Assembly: GCF_000830885.1 (NCBI RefSeq)
Contig: NZ_CP006951.1
Location: forward strand, 186,001-250,000
Reading direction: 5' to 3'
Source: Dehalococcoides mccartyi CG5
GTDB lineage: Bacteria; Chloroflexota; Dehalococcoidia; Dehalococcoidales; Dehalococcoidaceae
Length of the DNA stretch: 64,000 nt
Below are positions 52,758-62,064 of the stretch, piece after piece. Within the stretch, counting starts at the first letter, position 1; the number at the start of each line of letters is the position of its first letter. Made by a program: the position numbers and the translations under genes. The notes under the pieces were generated by a model, which did no database searches, had not been told where the DNA came from, and saw only the letters and a program-made list of their open reading frames with translations.

Positions 52758-53846
52758 ACGGCTGCCCAGTGATTCCCGCAGGAACGAGGCTACCGGCTGT
52801 CCCAAACCGGTGGCATCCACTGCTACCTTGCGGCATTTCCAAACTTTACCCAGCAGTTCCACCAGCTTTTCATAGAGAAGGGCATGACGTGTTCCCTGCC
52901 AGCTGTAATGGCAGACCAGCCTGACCTGAGGCAGGTTGTAGGGGGCTTTGGCAAAGGTATAATCCAGCTGCGCAATAGTAAGCACGCTTGAGTCCCGCCG
53001 TAAGTTTACAGTTGTCGGGGAGATGCCGCCCGTTTGACTGTCTTCGCCTGCCAGATCAAGACCAGCCACATATACCTTGCCCTTTTCGGGGTAGACTTGA
53101 CAGGGGTGATTTCCTTTAAGCAAATCAAGCTGTTCGTTACTGAACATGCCGCCGCCACCGCTTACCGGAAGTAAGCGGTACTGGGCCAGGAATAAAGGGT
53201 GGTTTTTCCCCAGTCTCTCTTTTTCAGACAGGGCATATGCCAGATAAGTCGGGTTGTGGGCGGCTACTGCCTCCCAGTCATACCGGAAATGCCGTTTCAG
53301 CCCGTCTTTTTGCTCTTTTTCTATATTTTGTTCTTTTATCTCTTCAAGAAGGCTGAAACTGTCCCAGGTAGTGCCGTAAAGAACGGTGGTAACATTGGTG
53401 GTGGCGCCCATGGGTTTAAATTCCTTGCTGTACTTTTCCTTGTTCACGTCTTGGGCTTCATCTACCTCCAGTAGCAGGTGGGCGGTATTGCCCACCACGC
53501 TGGCACTTGGTTCGGCTGACAGAAAAACGGCTCTGGCCTGATTGAGCCTGATAATATACCCGCCTTCGGTGTGGTATATATCCGTAAAACCGGCCTCATT
53601 CAGGCGGTCTTTCAGCCTCATCATGGAGATATTCAGCTGGGGTTTGAAGGTAGGGGCGCATTTAACCAGATTTTTAGGCTCAAACATGTAAAGAGTAAGA
53701 AGCAGGAGCTCCAGCTGGAATGAAAGTTCATTTTTCCCGCCCTGCCGGGCTATTTCTACGCTGAAGGTCTGCCCCTGCTGGTTAAATATACTTCGTAACA
53801 CCGCCCTGGCAACATCCTGCTGGTAAGGGCGAAGTTTATTTATCAA
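52584..53846 (-). pseudogene. Phage terminase large subunit, 3'-truncated
   Basis: The 420-codon frame carries the terminase ATPase (IARQGGKNE as Walker A-like, LLLEVDEAQD as Walker B with catalytic Glu, LYGTTWD) and part of the nuclease domain (VAGLDLAGEDSQ, VAVDATGLGQPVASFLRE). Homology stops near SRILPV (about 52755); the last 55 residues are antisense to the HTH gene and should be non-native. The end of the nuclease domain is therefore missing. No portal, capsid or other phage genes remain nearby. Confidence 0.75.
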
Positions 53847-54198
53847 AGGTAGCCTTTATAATGCCCAGCGGCACAGCCACGTCTCTGAGGACGTTGAAAA
53901 TAGCCTCTTTCAATCCGCCTTTGTCCTGACGGCTGATGTTGTAACGGGCAGAAAGCAGGCGTGACAGGGTGGTTACGGCCTGCATTAGCAGTTTCAGATT
54001 GTCTGGGTCATGGCGGAGGACGGATTTGATTTTTACCCTGAGCAGGGCAATTTCTTCGTCAATACCTTCCGTCAGGGTTGCCTGTTCATAGTCCTCCAGT
54101 TCATCAGTATCCAGTACGCGGGAATAGAAGCCGTGTTTGCGGGCATTCTGGTTGCCGTAGGGAGCGCCTTTTTTTCTTTCAATAAATTCTTGTGTCAT
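53836..54198 (-). CDS. Phage-like small protein, probable terminase small subunit
   Basis: About 120 residues. The N-terminus GAPYGNQNARKHGFYSR is typical of small phage proteins encoded just before the large terminase, and the helical rest suits a small-subunit DNA-binding oligomer. It overlaps the terminase frame by 11 nt, the usual phage order. The ATG has no ribosome site; a TATTAT element about 14 nt upstream suggests a leaderless transcript. It is part of the prophage remnant. Confidence 0.6.
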   Translation of the reverse strand: MTQEFIERKKGAPYGNQNARKHGFYSRVLDTDELEDYEQATLTEGIDEEIALLRVKIKSVLRHDPDNLKLLMQAVTTLSRLLSARYNISRQDKGGLKEAIFNVLRDVAVPLGIIKATFDK

Positions 54199-54265
54199 AG
54201 TGGTAGAATAATAGCACAAATGTTCTAATATCAGCTATAATCATCTGTCACTCTTTAGATAGTTA

Positions 54266-54294
54266 TTGCTAAAGTGTGATGCAGGACTTACAAT
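54266..54294 (+). promoter_or_regulatory. Promoter of the zinc-ribbon gene
   Basis: TTGCTA (54266-54271) and TACAAT (54289-54294) are exactly 17 nt apart. Transcription should begin near 54301, about 5 nt before ATG 54306, leaving no room for a ribosome site. Confidence 0.6.
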
Positions 54295-54305
54295 AGTGGG
54301 CAAGT

Positions 54306-55001
54306 ATGCAACTAGCAAAAGAGCTTTATCAACTGCAAGAACTGGAACTGGATTTGGAGTCTCACCTGATGCAGGCCTCCAAATTACAGGCAATCCTGCA
54401 GGATGACTCTGCTCTCAGGCAGGCCGAAAATAATCTGGTGGAAGCGGCCAGCCATCTGAAAGAACAGCAGGCTTCTCTGCGTGAACTTGAAAGTCAGTCT
54501 GCTGATTTGGATGCCAAGATAAACGAAATTAAGAAAAGCCTGTATTCAGGACGGATTAATAATCCCAAAGAGCTTTCTAATCTGAGTAAGGAACAGGAAA
54601 TCCTTGAAGCAAAGCGTACCCAGATAGATGATCAAGCGCTTGCCGGCATGGACCGTCTGGAAGAGTTGCAGACTAATTGCAATCAGGTAATGGAGGGGCT
54701 GGAAACTGCCCGCTCGGAATGGCAGCAAGACCAGACCCAAAATACCCAGTCACTGAACCTGATACATTTAGAGATAGAAAAGCTTAAAAACGAACGTCAT
54801 GAGTTTATGTCCCGTTTTGAACAGCCGGATTTGGTACTTTTCCAGACTCTGCGTAAAAGCAAGGGCAAAGCTGTTTCAAAGGTAGAACAAGGGAATTGCC
54901 GTGGTTGCGGTTTGAAATTAACAGCGGCTTGGATGCAGCGTGCCAGAGCCGGTACTCTGGTGCAGTGCAGCGGTTGCCAGCGAATATTATATCTGGATTG
55001 A
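54306..55001 (+). CDS. Coiled-coil zinc-ribbon protein (CT398-like)
   Basis: A 231-residue protein: a long antiparallel coiled coil (about 1-180, rich in Leu, Glu, Gln and Lys), then a C-terminal C4 zinc ribbon (NCRGCGLKLTAAWMQRARAG, VQCSGCQRILYLD). It matches the widespread CT398/DUF164-type family, thought to bind nucleic acid and often encoded beside RNase HI, as here. No ribosome site precedes the ATG, consistent with a leaderless mRNA. Confidence 0.87.
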   Translation: MQLAKELYQLQELELDLESHLMQASKLQAILQDDSALRQAENNLVEAASHLKEQQASLRELESQSADLDAKINEIKKSLYSGRINNPKELSNLSKEQEILEAKRTQIDDQALAGMDRLEELQTNCNQVMEGLETARSEWQQDQTQNTQSLNLIHLEIEKLKNERHEFMSRFEQPDLVLFQTLRKSKGKAVSKVEQGNCRGCGLKLTAAWMQRARAGTLVQCSGCQRILYLD

Positions 55002-55019
55002 AAGAAAGGTATCTAAAAG

Positions 55020-55424
55020 ATTAGCAAGATTATTATAAACACAGACGGGGCATCAAGGGGTAATCCCGGCCCGGCCTCCATTGGCGTAACCCTCAAGGAC
55101 GGAAAAAACAATCTGGTTGCCTGTATTTCCAAAGCTATTGGTCATGCCACCAACAACCAAGCCGAATATCAGGCTCTGCTAGCAGGGCTAGAAAAAGCCG
55201 CTTCTCTGGGTGCAAAGGAACTGGAAATTCGCTCGGATTCAGAGCTTCTGGTAAAACAGATAAAGGGCGAATACCGAATGAAAAACGAGGGGCTTAAACC
55301 CCTGTTCAGCAAATCTGTTTCACTGTTGGGGCGTTTTGAACGCTACCAAATAAAGTACATACCCCGCGCCCAAAACTCTGAGGCAGACGCTCTGGCTAAC
55401 AAAGCTTTGGATGGCGGAAGCTGA
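55020..55424 (+). CDS. Ribonuclease HI family protein, apparent ATT start
   Basis: The frame from 55020 encodes 134 residues of an RNase HI-like protein: IIINTDGASRGNPGPASIG (first Asp), NNQAEYQALLAGLEKA (Glu), IRSDSELLVKQIKGEY (Asp) and RAQNSEADALANKAL (last Asp), so all catalytic acids are present. TAA at 55014 closes the frame upstream, and no ATG, GTG or TTG lies before the catalytic DGAS. The best start is ATT 55020, with GAAAGG about 10 nt upstream. ATT is a rare but known start codon (infC, pcnB). It follows the zinc-ribbon gene by 18 nt. Confidence 0.8.
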   Translation: MSKIIINTDGASRGNPGPASIGVTLKDGKNNLVACISKAIGHATNNQAEYQALLAGLEKAASLGAKELEIRSDSELLVKQIKGEYRMKNEGLKPLFSKSVSLLGRFERYQIKYIPRAQNSEADALANKALDGGS

Positions 55425-55517
55425 GACTCCTGTTTAAGCTAAAAGGGTGGCTATCCGCTTTTTGTTTTTAGAGTACTTTTTATGCGGGTAGAACATATCT
55501 CTGCTATACTAAAGCTT

Positions 55518-55872
55518 GCCAAGTAGACCGGGTGGCCGCCCGCCTTTAAAGCGGGAGGAAAGTCCGAGCTCCTCCAGACAGGATGCTGGGTAACACCCAG
55601 GGGGGGCGACCCTACGGAAAGTGCAACAGAAACATACCGCCTGTGAAAACAGGTAAGGGCGAAATGGTGAGGTAAGAGCTCACCGGCAGTCCGGGTGACC
55701 GGCTGGCCGGGTAAACCCCGTCCGGAGCAAGGCCAAATAGGGGAACGCAAGGACGTCTGGCCTGTTCCCGGGTTGGCCGCATGAACCAGACGGTAACGTC
55801 TGGTCTAGATAGATGGTCATCACCTTTGCTTTCGGGCAAGGGTACAGAACTCGGCTTACAGGTCTGCTTGGC
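55518..55872 (+). ncRNA. rnpB: RNase P RNA (bacterial type A)
   Basis: The ends pair over 12 bp (GCCAAGTAGACC with GGTCTGCTTGGC) as helix P1. Inside are the conserved GAGGAAAGTCC (CR-I), CAGAAACATACCGC, GAGGTAAGAGCTCACC and the 3' AGAACTCGGCTTACA (CR-V). The 355-nt length is typical. A TATACT -10 element lies at 55505-55510; no good -35 was found. Confidence 0.95.
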
Positions 55873-55887
55873 TTAATTTATTTCAGT

Positions 55888-55917
55888 AAACCACCCCTTT
55901 TGAGGGGTGGTTTTTCT
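55888..55917 (+). terminator. Terminator of rnpB
   Basis: AAACCACCCC (55888-55897), loop TTTTGA, then GGGGTGGTTTTT: a strong GC-rich stem with a T-tract. Confidence 0.9.
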
Positions 55918-55965
55918 ATTTAGTAAATATCCGGGCTGGATTTTTAATTCGGGTTTGGCCTGATT

Positions 55966-56625
55966 TTAGTTTGACAGTTTTAGGTGGGTGTTAAACTGGT
56001 AAAAAAGAATAAAACTGCCTCCGCTTGCGGCGATTACTGTTGCCACTGTAAATATGTTGGCTACGGATTCCCTTGATGAATAAGAATCAGACAGTGCAAA
56101 TGGTGAGATTTGAGGGAAAACAAACAATGTAACCGCCAGTAGACAGAGTATCCACCAGAATTTGAATAGCAAATTTATTTTGTATTCTGGCAGGGCGGTT
56201 TGAGTTTCTAGAGGCTGTTTGCTTAGTTGCCATGTTTCAGCCGTAAATAACAGCGGAAATACCAAATTGATTACGGGTATCAAGAACCCCGGAAATACCC
56301 GGCGGGATTTGTAGCGGGGAGTGATGCGGTGCAGGTTCACATAAAATGCGTGGCTCAAGTACAGGTAAAACATGCCGCTGACAAAGCTAACGGCAAGCAG
56401 TATATTCAAGCCCAGAGTCGCTTGGTCTACTGCCTCTTCGCAAAGATGGGGGTAAGACGGGATAACAAAATTGGTCTGGCTGGTAGTGTTCAGGAAGGCG
56501 CTCAGGTGAGATTGCTGGACAGCCAGATATATGCCGCTTAACATAGACAGCCCCAGCAGTACCAGCAAAAGCCGGCCAAGCATTTTTAATCCTGAAATGT
56601 TCCTGTTTTGGTTGGTATTCCGCAA
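55966..56625 (-). CDS. DUF4328-like membrane protein
   Basis: A 219-residue protein with four hydrophobic segments (about 17-34, 73-93, 112-128 and 150-168) and a fifth near 190-208. The segment RRVFPGFLIPVINLVFPLLFTAETWQLSK resembles the core of DUF4328 membrane proteins. Function unknown. It stands alone and faces rnpB. Confidence 0.65.
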   Translation of the reverse strand: MRNTNQNRNISGLKMLGRLLLVLLGLSMLSGIYLAVQQSHLSAFLNTTSQTNFVIPSYPHLCEEAVDQATLGLNILLAVSFVSGMFYLYLSHAFYVNLHRITPRYKSRRVFPGFLIPVINLVFPLLFTAETWQLSKQPLETQTALPEYKINLLFKFWWILCLLAVTLFVFPQISPFALSDSYSSRESVANIFTVATVIAASGGSFILFYQFNTHLKLSN

Positions 56626-56684
56626 GTTAGCCCCTGTTTTCTATGGAAATATATATATAAATGTATACTAGTAAGACTATAATG

Positions 56685-56716
56685 GCAAGTGATGTCTACT
56701 ATTGCAAGTGATGTCT
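56685..56716 (+). repeat. Two 13-nt direct repeats downstream of a TATAAT
   Basis: GCAAGTGATGTCT occurs at 56685-56697 and 56704-56716 (19-nt period). TATAAT lies at 56678-56683. The 301-nt gap 56626-56926 holds no other gene I can support; the repeats could be regulator half-sites spaced about two helical turns apart, or a local duplication. Confidence 0.4.
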
Positions 56717-56926
56717 GCCGGCGGATGGTTTTCCCAAATAATAAAATCAGGCACTCTTGATGCTTCAAACAGGCTGGATTTCAAGGCTTAATATGCTCAA
56801 AATACAAAGATACCAGCCATTAGTGAGGTTGACCAGAGGGTTTGACTGGTTATAAATTATGCTCCGCAACTCTCCTCAGGTGGTTTGCTGCTTGCTAGGT
56901 GGTGATGGGTTATAATGAGGGCAATT

Positions 56927-57157
56927 ATGGAAGACCTGAATATCTCTGCTCTGGATTTTGTCCAATTCTGCCACCGCCGTTGCGGGCAGGAATGGCCTGA
57001 ACTGTATGACGAAATGTGCAGGGTAGCCGGACGGCGGCTCTACCGGGGGATGGGTTATTACGAACTGAATAATCTGGGTATTCCTCTGGATCTGGCTAAT
57101 CTGGACAGCACCTTGGCTCTGGTGGACCAATTCAAATCAAATCAGAAGTGTTCTTAG
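56927..57157 (+). CDS. Small protein of unknown function
   Basis: About 76 residues: soluble, with three cysteines near the N-terminus and in the middle (FCHRRCGQEW, EMCRVAG) and a helical C-terminal half. GAGGG lies 5 nt before the ATG, and TATAAT (56911-56916) 10 nt upstream, so the leader is nearly absent. I recognise no family. A terminator follows. Confidence 0.55.
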   Translation: MEDLNISALDFVQFCHRRCGQEWPELYDEMCRVAGRRLYRGMGYYELNNLGIPLDLANLDSTLALVDQFKSNQKCS

Positions 57158-57183
57158 CGGTACTTTACAGTAATTGTTAGCTT

Positions 57184-57220
57184 AAGGCTCGGGAGTAGTA
57201 CTTCCGGGCCTTTTGTTTTA
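57184..57220 (+). terminator. Terminator before ctpA
   Basis: AAGGCTCGGGAGT (57184 on) and ACTTCCGGGCCTT form a stem with a bulge and a short AGT loop, followed by TTGTTTTA. Confidence 0.75.
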
Positions 57221-57254
57221 TGATTAGAACAGGATATTTTACAGGGAGACGTCT

Positions 57255-58388
57255 ATGACTTTTAGAATAAAAGTATTGCTGGGCACTATTCTGTCCATGG
57301 TTGGTTTGCTGGGGTCTTTCGCCCTGGGTTATTTTAGCGGCGGCGTGTCCGCTTTAAACAGTGACGAAAACCTGTCCAGTATTGTAACTGCCTGGCAGAT
57401 TATTACTACTGAATACGTAGAGCCGGATATTATAGATCAGGCGGCTCTGGCTGAAGCGGCTATAAAGGGTATGATGGATGAGCTGAATGACCCCCATTCC
57501 GTTTATCTGAATGCCGAAGACTATCAGGCCAGTCTAGAGTACGATGACGGCCAATATGTAGGGATAGGTGCCACTGTCCAGATAGAAGACGGGGTGATTA
57601 CCCTGATTCCTTATGAGGGTTCTCCGGCAGCTTTGGCCGGTATAAAGGCCGGCGATATTTTACTGGAAGTGGACGGGCAGTCCGTTGACGGATTTAGTTT
57701 GGCAGACCTGTCTCCGCTGGTCAGGGGCGAAAAGGGGACTTTGATAACGCTAAAGGTAGAAAGAAGCACCTCTGCCCAGCCACTGCTGTTTAACGTTACC
57801 CGTGATGAAATACTTATTCCCAGCGTTTCCTCTGAAATGATGGGAGATATAGCTTATATCCGTCTCAGCCGTTTTAGCGAAAGGACAGACGCAGAGCTGG
57901 AGCAGGTGCTCAAAAATCTGGGTGATGCCAAAGGGATAGTGCTGGATTTAAGGGGCAATCCCGGTGGTCTGGTAAGTTCGGTTATAAATGTAACCAGCCG
58001 TTTTGTAAGCAGCGGGGTGGTTTTAACCACTGTTGACAATGCCGGAAACTCGGAGGAATACAAAATAGTCCCCAAGGCTGTAACTACCAGTTTGCCCATG
58101 GTAGTATTGGTAGACCAGTACAGTGCCAGCGGTTCCGAAGCCCTTTCAGGTGCTTTGCAGGACTATGGGCGGGCAACTATTGTGGGTAAGACTACTTATG
58201 GCAAGGGTAGTGTAAACCGCACCTTTGATGTGACCGGGAACACCGGTATCTACTTGACTATAGGCCGCTGGTATACACCTAACGGGCGGATGATAGAAGG
58301 TCAGGGTATTACCCCGGATATCGAACTGGAGTTGGCAGGTGACGAAGCTGTTAAATGGGCGCTAAATTTTATGCATGGGGAAGCCTAA
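57255..58388 (+). CDS. C-terminal processing protease (S41, CtpA family)
   Basis: A 377-residue serine protease, anchored outside by an N-terminal helix (about 7-27). A helical NTD is followed by a PDZ domain (about 95-175, GIGATVQIEDGVITLIPYEGSPAALAGIKAGDILLEVDG) and the S41 core with the catalytic Ser in DQYSASGSEALSG and Lys in GKTTYGKGS. These enzymes trim exported proteins near their C-termini. AGGGAGA precedes the ATG. Confidence 0.94.
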   Translation: MTFRIKVLLGTILSMVGLLGSFALGYFSGGVSALNSDENLSSIVTAWQIITTEYVEPDIIDQAALAEAAIKGMMDELNDPHSVYLNAEDYQASLEYDDGQYVGIGATVQIEDGVITLIPYEGSPAALAGIKAGDILLEVDGQSVDGFSLADLSPLVRGEKGTLITLKVERSTSAQPLLFNVTRDEILIPSVSSEMMGDIAYIRLSRFSERTDAELEQVLKNLGDAKGIVLDLRGNPGGLVSSVINVTSRFVSSGVVLTTVDNAGNSEEYKIVPKAVTTSLPMVVLVDQYSASGSEALSGALQDYGRATIVGKTTYGKGSVNRTFDVTGNTGIYLTIGRWYTPNGRMIEGQGITPDIELELAGDEAVKWALNFMHGEA

Positions 58389-58444
58389 ATAGCCTGAAAG
58401 CAGGCTGTTTAGGACGGACAAACCTGACATAATGTTGGGCTGTG

Positions 58445-58473
58445 TTGACCATTCAAAGCTAATAGCATATAAT
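58445..58473 (+). promoter_or_regulatory. pheS-pheT promoter
   Basis: TTGACC (58445-58450) and consensus TATAAT (58468-58473) are 17 nt apart, giving a transcript start near 58480 and a leader of about 24 nt. There is no room for a T-box or attenuator. Confidence 0.8.
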
Positions 58474-58503
58474 TTTTACAAAATTTTGATGTGAAGCTGG
58501 GCT

Positions 58504-59544
58504 ATGGAAGAAATTAAAAATATCACTGACATTACCCAAAGCGCCCTTGCCGAACTGGAAGCCATAACAGATCTCAAGGATCTTGAAGCGTGGCGTGTCC
58601 GGTATTTAGGCAAGAAAAGCCTGCTGACCGGAGCACTCCGGAATCTGGCCAGTTTGCCCATAGAAGAACGTAAAGCAGCCGGAGCGGCAGCTAATGAAGC
58701 CAAAGCCGCACTTGAGGCCGCTTTTTTGCAAAAAGAGCAGATATCTAAAGAAAAACAGTTTGCCAGCCGTAATGAAGGGCTAGATATTACTCTGCCCGGC
58801 AGACCCTGGCCTATCGGACGTATCCACCCCCTGACGCAGGTAACCAATGAGGTTACTACTATTTTTTCAAGTCTGGGTTTTTCAGTCGTGGAAGGGCCGG
58901 AAATAGAAGATGATTACCATAATTTTGAGGCTTTGAATATTCCTGAAGATCATCCCGCCCGGGAAAATATGCAGACCTTTTGGATAGACAGGCCTAATGA
59001 CAACGGCAGGCTGGATACCCTGCTTCGCACCCATACCTCTCCCATGCAGGTACGTTATATGGAGAAAAACAAACCTCCTATACGGATAGTAGTACCGGGA
59101 AAGGTTTATCGTTACGAAGCAACCGATGCCACCCACATTCCCATGTTTACCCAGGTGGAGGGTCTGGTGGTGGACAGGGGTATTTCCATGGCCCATCTTA
59201 AAGGCACTTTGATGGAGTTTTGCCGCCGTTTCTTCGGGGCTAACCGCAAGGTTCGTTTCCGCTGTGACTATTTCCCCTTTGTAGAGCCGGGTGTAGAAGT
59301 AGCGGTAAGCTGTACCTGCGGCGGTAAAAAAGAATGCAGTGTTTGCCACGGTTCCGGCTGGCTGGAGATTTTGGGTGCGGGCATGGTGCACCCTAAGGTG
59401 CTGGAGAGGGTAGGCATAGATTCAGAACAATATACCGGCTTTGCCTTCGGCATGGGGCTGGAAAGATTGCCTATGCTGAGGTACGGTATTGATGATATCC
59501 GTCTCTTCTACTCTAACGATACTAGATTCTTGAGGCAGTTTTAA
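58504..59544 (+). CDS. pheS: Phenylalanyl-tRNA synthetase alpha subunit
   Basis: A 346-residue class II synthetase subunit: N-terminal coiled coil (about 1-85), motif 1 region [14 protein letters not shown], motif 2 [19 protein letters not shown], and motif 3 [18 protein letters not shown]. The [17 protein letters not shown] insert is a likely zinc knuckle common in Gram-positive type PheS. It is followed 1 nt later by pheT. Confidence 0.97.
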   Translation: MEEIKNITDITQSALAELEAITDLKDLEAWRVRYLGKKSLLTGALRNLASLPIEERKAAGAAANEAKAALEAAFLQKEQISKEKQFASRNEGLDITLPGRPWPIGRIHPLTQVTNEVTTIFSSLGFSVVEGPEIEDDYHNFEALNIPEDHPARENMQTFWIDRPNDNGRLDTLLRTHTSPMQVRYMEKNKPPIRIVVPGKVYRYEATDATHIPMFTQVEGLVVDRGISMAHLKGTLMEFCRRFFGANRKVRFRCDYFPFVEPGVEVAVSCTCGGKKECSVCHGSGWLEILGAGMVHPKVLERVGIDSEQYTGFAFGMGLERLPMLRYGIDDIRLFYSNDTRFLRQF

Positions 59545-59545
59545 T

Positions 59546-61975
59546 ATGAAAATACCTTTGAAGTGGCTTAAAGAATACCTTCCAACTGATATACAGCCTG
59601 CCGAACTGGCCGAACGGATGACTATGGCCGGTACTGAGGTGGCAGTATTAAATTCCCATAAAGACAAATGGCCAAACGTATATGTAGGCCAGATTATGGA
59701 AGTAAACCGCCACCCCAACGCTGACCGCCTGGTGCTGGTAAAGGTGGATTGGGGGCAGGGGCAGGAAACAGTGGTTACCGGCGCACCTAACTGCAAAGTC
59801 GGTGACAAGGTGGTTTTTGCCCGTACGGGTGCAGTCTTGATAGACGGTCACAACGGTAAGGAAATTGTGCTGAAGCCGGCTGTTTTGCGGGGAGTGGAAT
59901 CCTGCGGAATGGTTTGTTCCGAACGGGAACTGGGGTTGTCAGATGAACATGAGGGTATTTTGGTATTGCCGGCGGATGCGCCTGTTGGCATGCTGGCCAG
60001 CGAATATCTGGGTGAGATAATATTTGATCTGGAGCTTACCCCTAACCGGGGTGATTTGATGTGTGTAACCGGCGTAGCCAGAGAACTGGGCGCACTGATA
60101 GACCGTTTGCCTGCTATCAGCGACCCGGATTTTAAAGCAACCGGCCCGGATATAAAAGAAAAAATAGAAATTGAAATAAATAACAGCAAACTCTGTACCC
60201 GTTATACCGCCAGCCTGATAGAAGGAATCAAACTTGAGGAATCGCCAGATTGGCTTAAAGAACGGCTGATTGCCTGCGGTATGCGCCCTATAAATAACGT
60301 AGTAGATGCTACCAACTACGTCATGCTGGAATTTGGCCAGCCACTGCATGCCTTTGACTACGACCAGATAAAATCACGGCATATTATTGTCCGCCCCGCG
60401 GCAGAGGGTGAAGTTTTAACTACTCTGGACGGGGTTGAACGGAAACTTAGCCCGGATATGCTGCTTATTACCGAACCTGACAGGATAATTGCCTTGGCGG
60501 GGGTGATGGGTGGTGAAAATACCGAGGTAACTGAAAAAACCTCCCGCATACTTTTGGAATCGGCCACCTTTGATAAGCAAAGCATCCGTAAGACCGCCAG
60601 AGGTTTAAAACTCCAGAGTGAGGCTTCTGCCCGTTTTGAAAAGGGGCTTAGCTACGAACTCGCTCCTATTGCTCTGAAACGCGCCACCCAGCTGATACTT
60701 GAAATAGCCGGTGGACAGGCAGCTTCAGGGTTGATAGATGTTTTGCCTAATAAAAAGGAAAGAAACGGTATTGTGCTCTCACTGGCAAAGGTTAATCAGA
60801 TATTAGGCTATGAGAAAGAACCGCCTGATGCCTGTAAAATAGCCAAAAGGCTGGGTTTTATCTGGCTTCCCGAATATGTACCCGGCATGGAAGAATTCGG
60901 TTACGGTGCGACTGAGGATATGGTGCGTATTTATCCGGGATATTGGCGGATGGATATTGAAACCGACATTGATATGATTGAAGAAGTGGCCAGAATAGCG
61001 GGCTACCATACCATACCCTGCCTGCCTCTGGATAAAGCTATACCCAAAATAGAAACGCCCCCGTTGCCCGGCATGAAGCGTTTCCTAAGGCAAATACTCT
61101 CAGGTTATGGTTTTCAGGAACTTATTTCATATTCATTTACCAGCCGTGAAATGCTTTCCCGTGTTTCATCAGGTGCTGAGCCCGAATTTCTGGCTATCAG
61201 CAACCCCATGAGCAGTGAGCAAGAGGTTATGCGCACCAGTTTGCGTCCCAGCTTGTATGCTTCTCTGGCGGCAAACCGCCGCTTTGAAAAAGACGGTCTC
61301 AGGCTTTATGAGCTTGGGCGTGTTTACCTGCCGAAAGAGAATAAAAAACAGGAAGAACCTGAGATGCTGTGTGCTGTTATAGCGGGTGGTTCGTCTCAAT
61401 CCCGGTGGCAGAGAAATACCGCCGGTTTTGACTTTTTTGATGTTAAGGGCATTGTGGAATCTATGGTAAGCCGTTTGGGGCTTTCAGCTGATTTTGTGGT
61501 ATCTGACGAACATGGCTTGTCCCATGGGTATCAGGCCGGTATTCTGGTAGGGGATATGCCGGTGGGTATTTTGGGGCAGGTAAGCCCTCAAACTGCAGAT
61601 AAATTTGACATAACAGAGCCGGTATATATGTTTGAAATCAATCTGTCAAAACTTATTACCAGAGCTATAGTTCGCCGCAAATTTAATCCTATTAACCGTT
61701 TCCCGGCAGTTGAACGGGATTTGGCTTTGGTGATTGACAGGCATATCACTAATCGGCAGGTTATAGACATACTCTCAGAATACGATTTGGTAAAAAATGC
61801 GGAACTGTTTGATATGTATCAGGGCAAACAGATAGCCGAGAATAAAAAATCACTGGCCTACCATCTTCTTTTCCAATCTGATACCCATACCCTGAAAGAT
61901 GAGGAAGTGGACGGAGTGATGAGCCAGATACTTGGACGGCTGAATACTGAAACGGGAGCAGTTTTGCGTTCCTAA
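59546..61975 (+). CDS. pheT: Phenylalanyl-tRNA synthetase beta subunit
   Basis: An 809-residue subunit: N-terminal tRNA-binding domain (about 40-150, VNRHPNADRLVLVKVDWG), the B3/B4 editing region, B5, a catalytic-like core, and the C-terminal anticodon-binding FDX-ACB domain (FPAVERDLALVIDRHITNRQVIDIL). The length is normal. It pairs with pheS on one transcript and ends at a terminator. Confidence 0.97.
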   Translation: MKIPLKWLKEYLPTDIQPAELAERMTMAGTEVAVLNSHKDKWPNVYVGQIMEVNRHPNADRLVLVKVDWGQGQETVVTGAPNCKVGDKVVFARTGAVLIDGHNGKEIVLKPAVLRGVESCGMVCSERELGLSDEHEGILVLPADAPVGMLASEYLGEIIFDLELTPNRGDLMCVTGVARELGALIDRLPAISDPDFKATGPDIKEKIEIEINNSKLCTRYTASLIEGIKLEESPDWLKERLIACGMRPINNVVDATNYVMLEFGQPLHAFDYDQIKSRHIIVRPAAEGEVLTTLDGVERKLSPDMLLITEPDRIIALAGVMGGENTEVTEKTSRILLESATFDKQSIRKTARGLKLQSEASARFEKGLSYELAPIALKRATQLILEIAGGQAASGLIDVLPNKKERNGIVLSLAKVNQILGYEKEPPDACKIAKRLGFIWLPEYVPGMEEFGYGATEDMVRIYPGYWRMDIETDIDMIEEVARIAGYHTIPCLPLDKAIPKIETPPLPGMKRFLRQILSGYGFQELISYSFTSREMLSRVSSGAEPEFLAISNPMSSEQEVMRTSLRPSLYASLAANRRFEKDGLRLYELGRVYLPKENKKQEEPEMLCAVIAGGSSQSRWQRNTAGFDFFDVKGIVESMVSRLGLSADFVVSDEHGLSHGYQAGILVGDMPVGILGQVSPQTADKFDITEPVYMFEINLSKLITRAIVRRKFNPINRFPAVERDLALVIDRHITNRQVIDILSEYDLVKNAELFDMYQGKQIAENKKSLAYHLLFQSDTHTLKDEEVDGVMSQILGRLNTETGAVLRS

Positions 61976-61994
61976 CGGGTTTATCCGGTAATTT

Positions 61995-62028
61995 AAAGGG
62001 GCTTTTTAAAAAGCCCCTTTTGGTTTTT
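61995..62028 (+). terminator. Terminator after pheT
   Basis: AAAGGGGCTTTTT and AAAAAGCCCCTTT (61995-62020) form a perfect stem, followed by TGGTTTTTT. Confidence 0.88.
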
Positions 62029-62064
62029 TCAGCCTGAATAAGGTATTATAAACACGGAGGAAAA

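Noticed and set aside
52757-52924. Forward continuation of the HTH frame into the terminase region
   Set aside because: It is antisense to a recognisable terminase nuclease domain; the residues look random, so the native gene ends at the deletion point.
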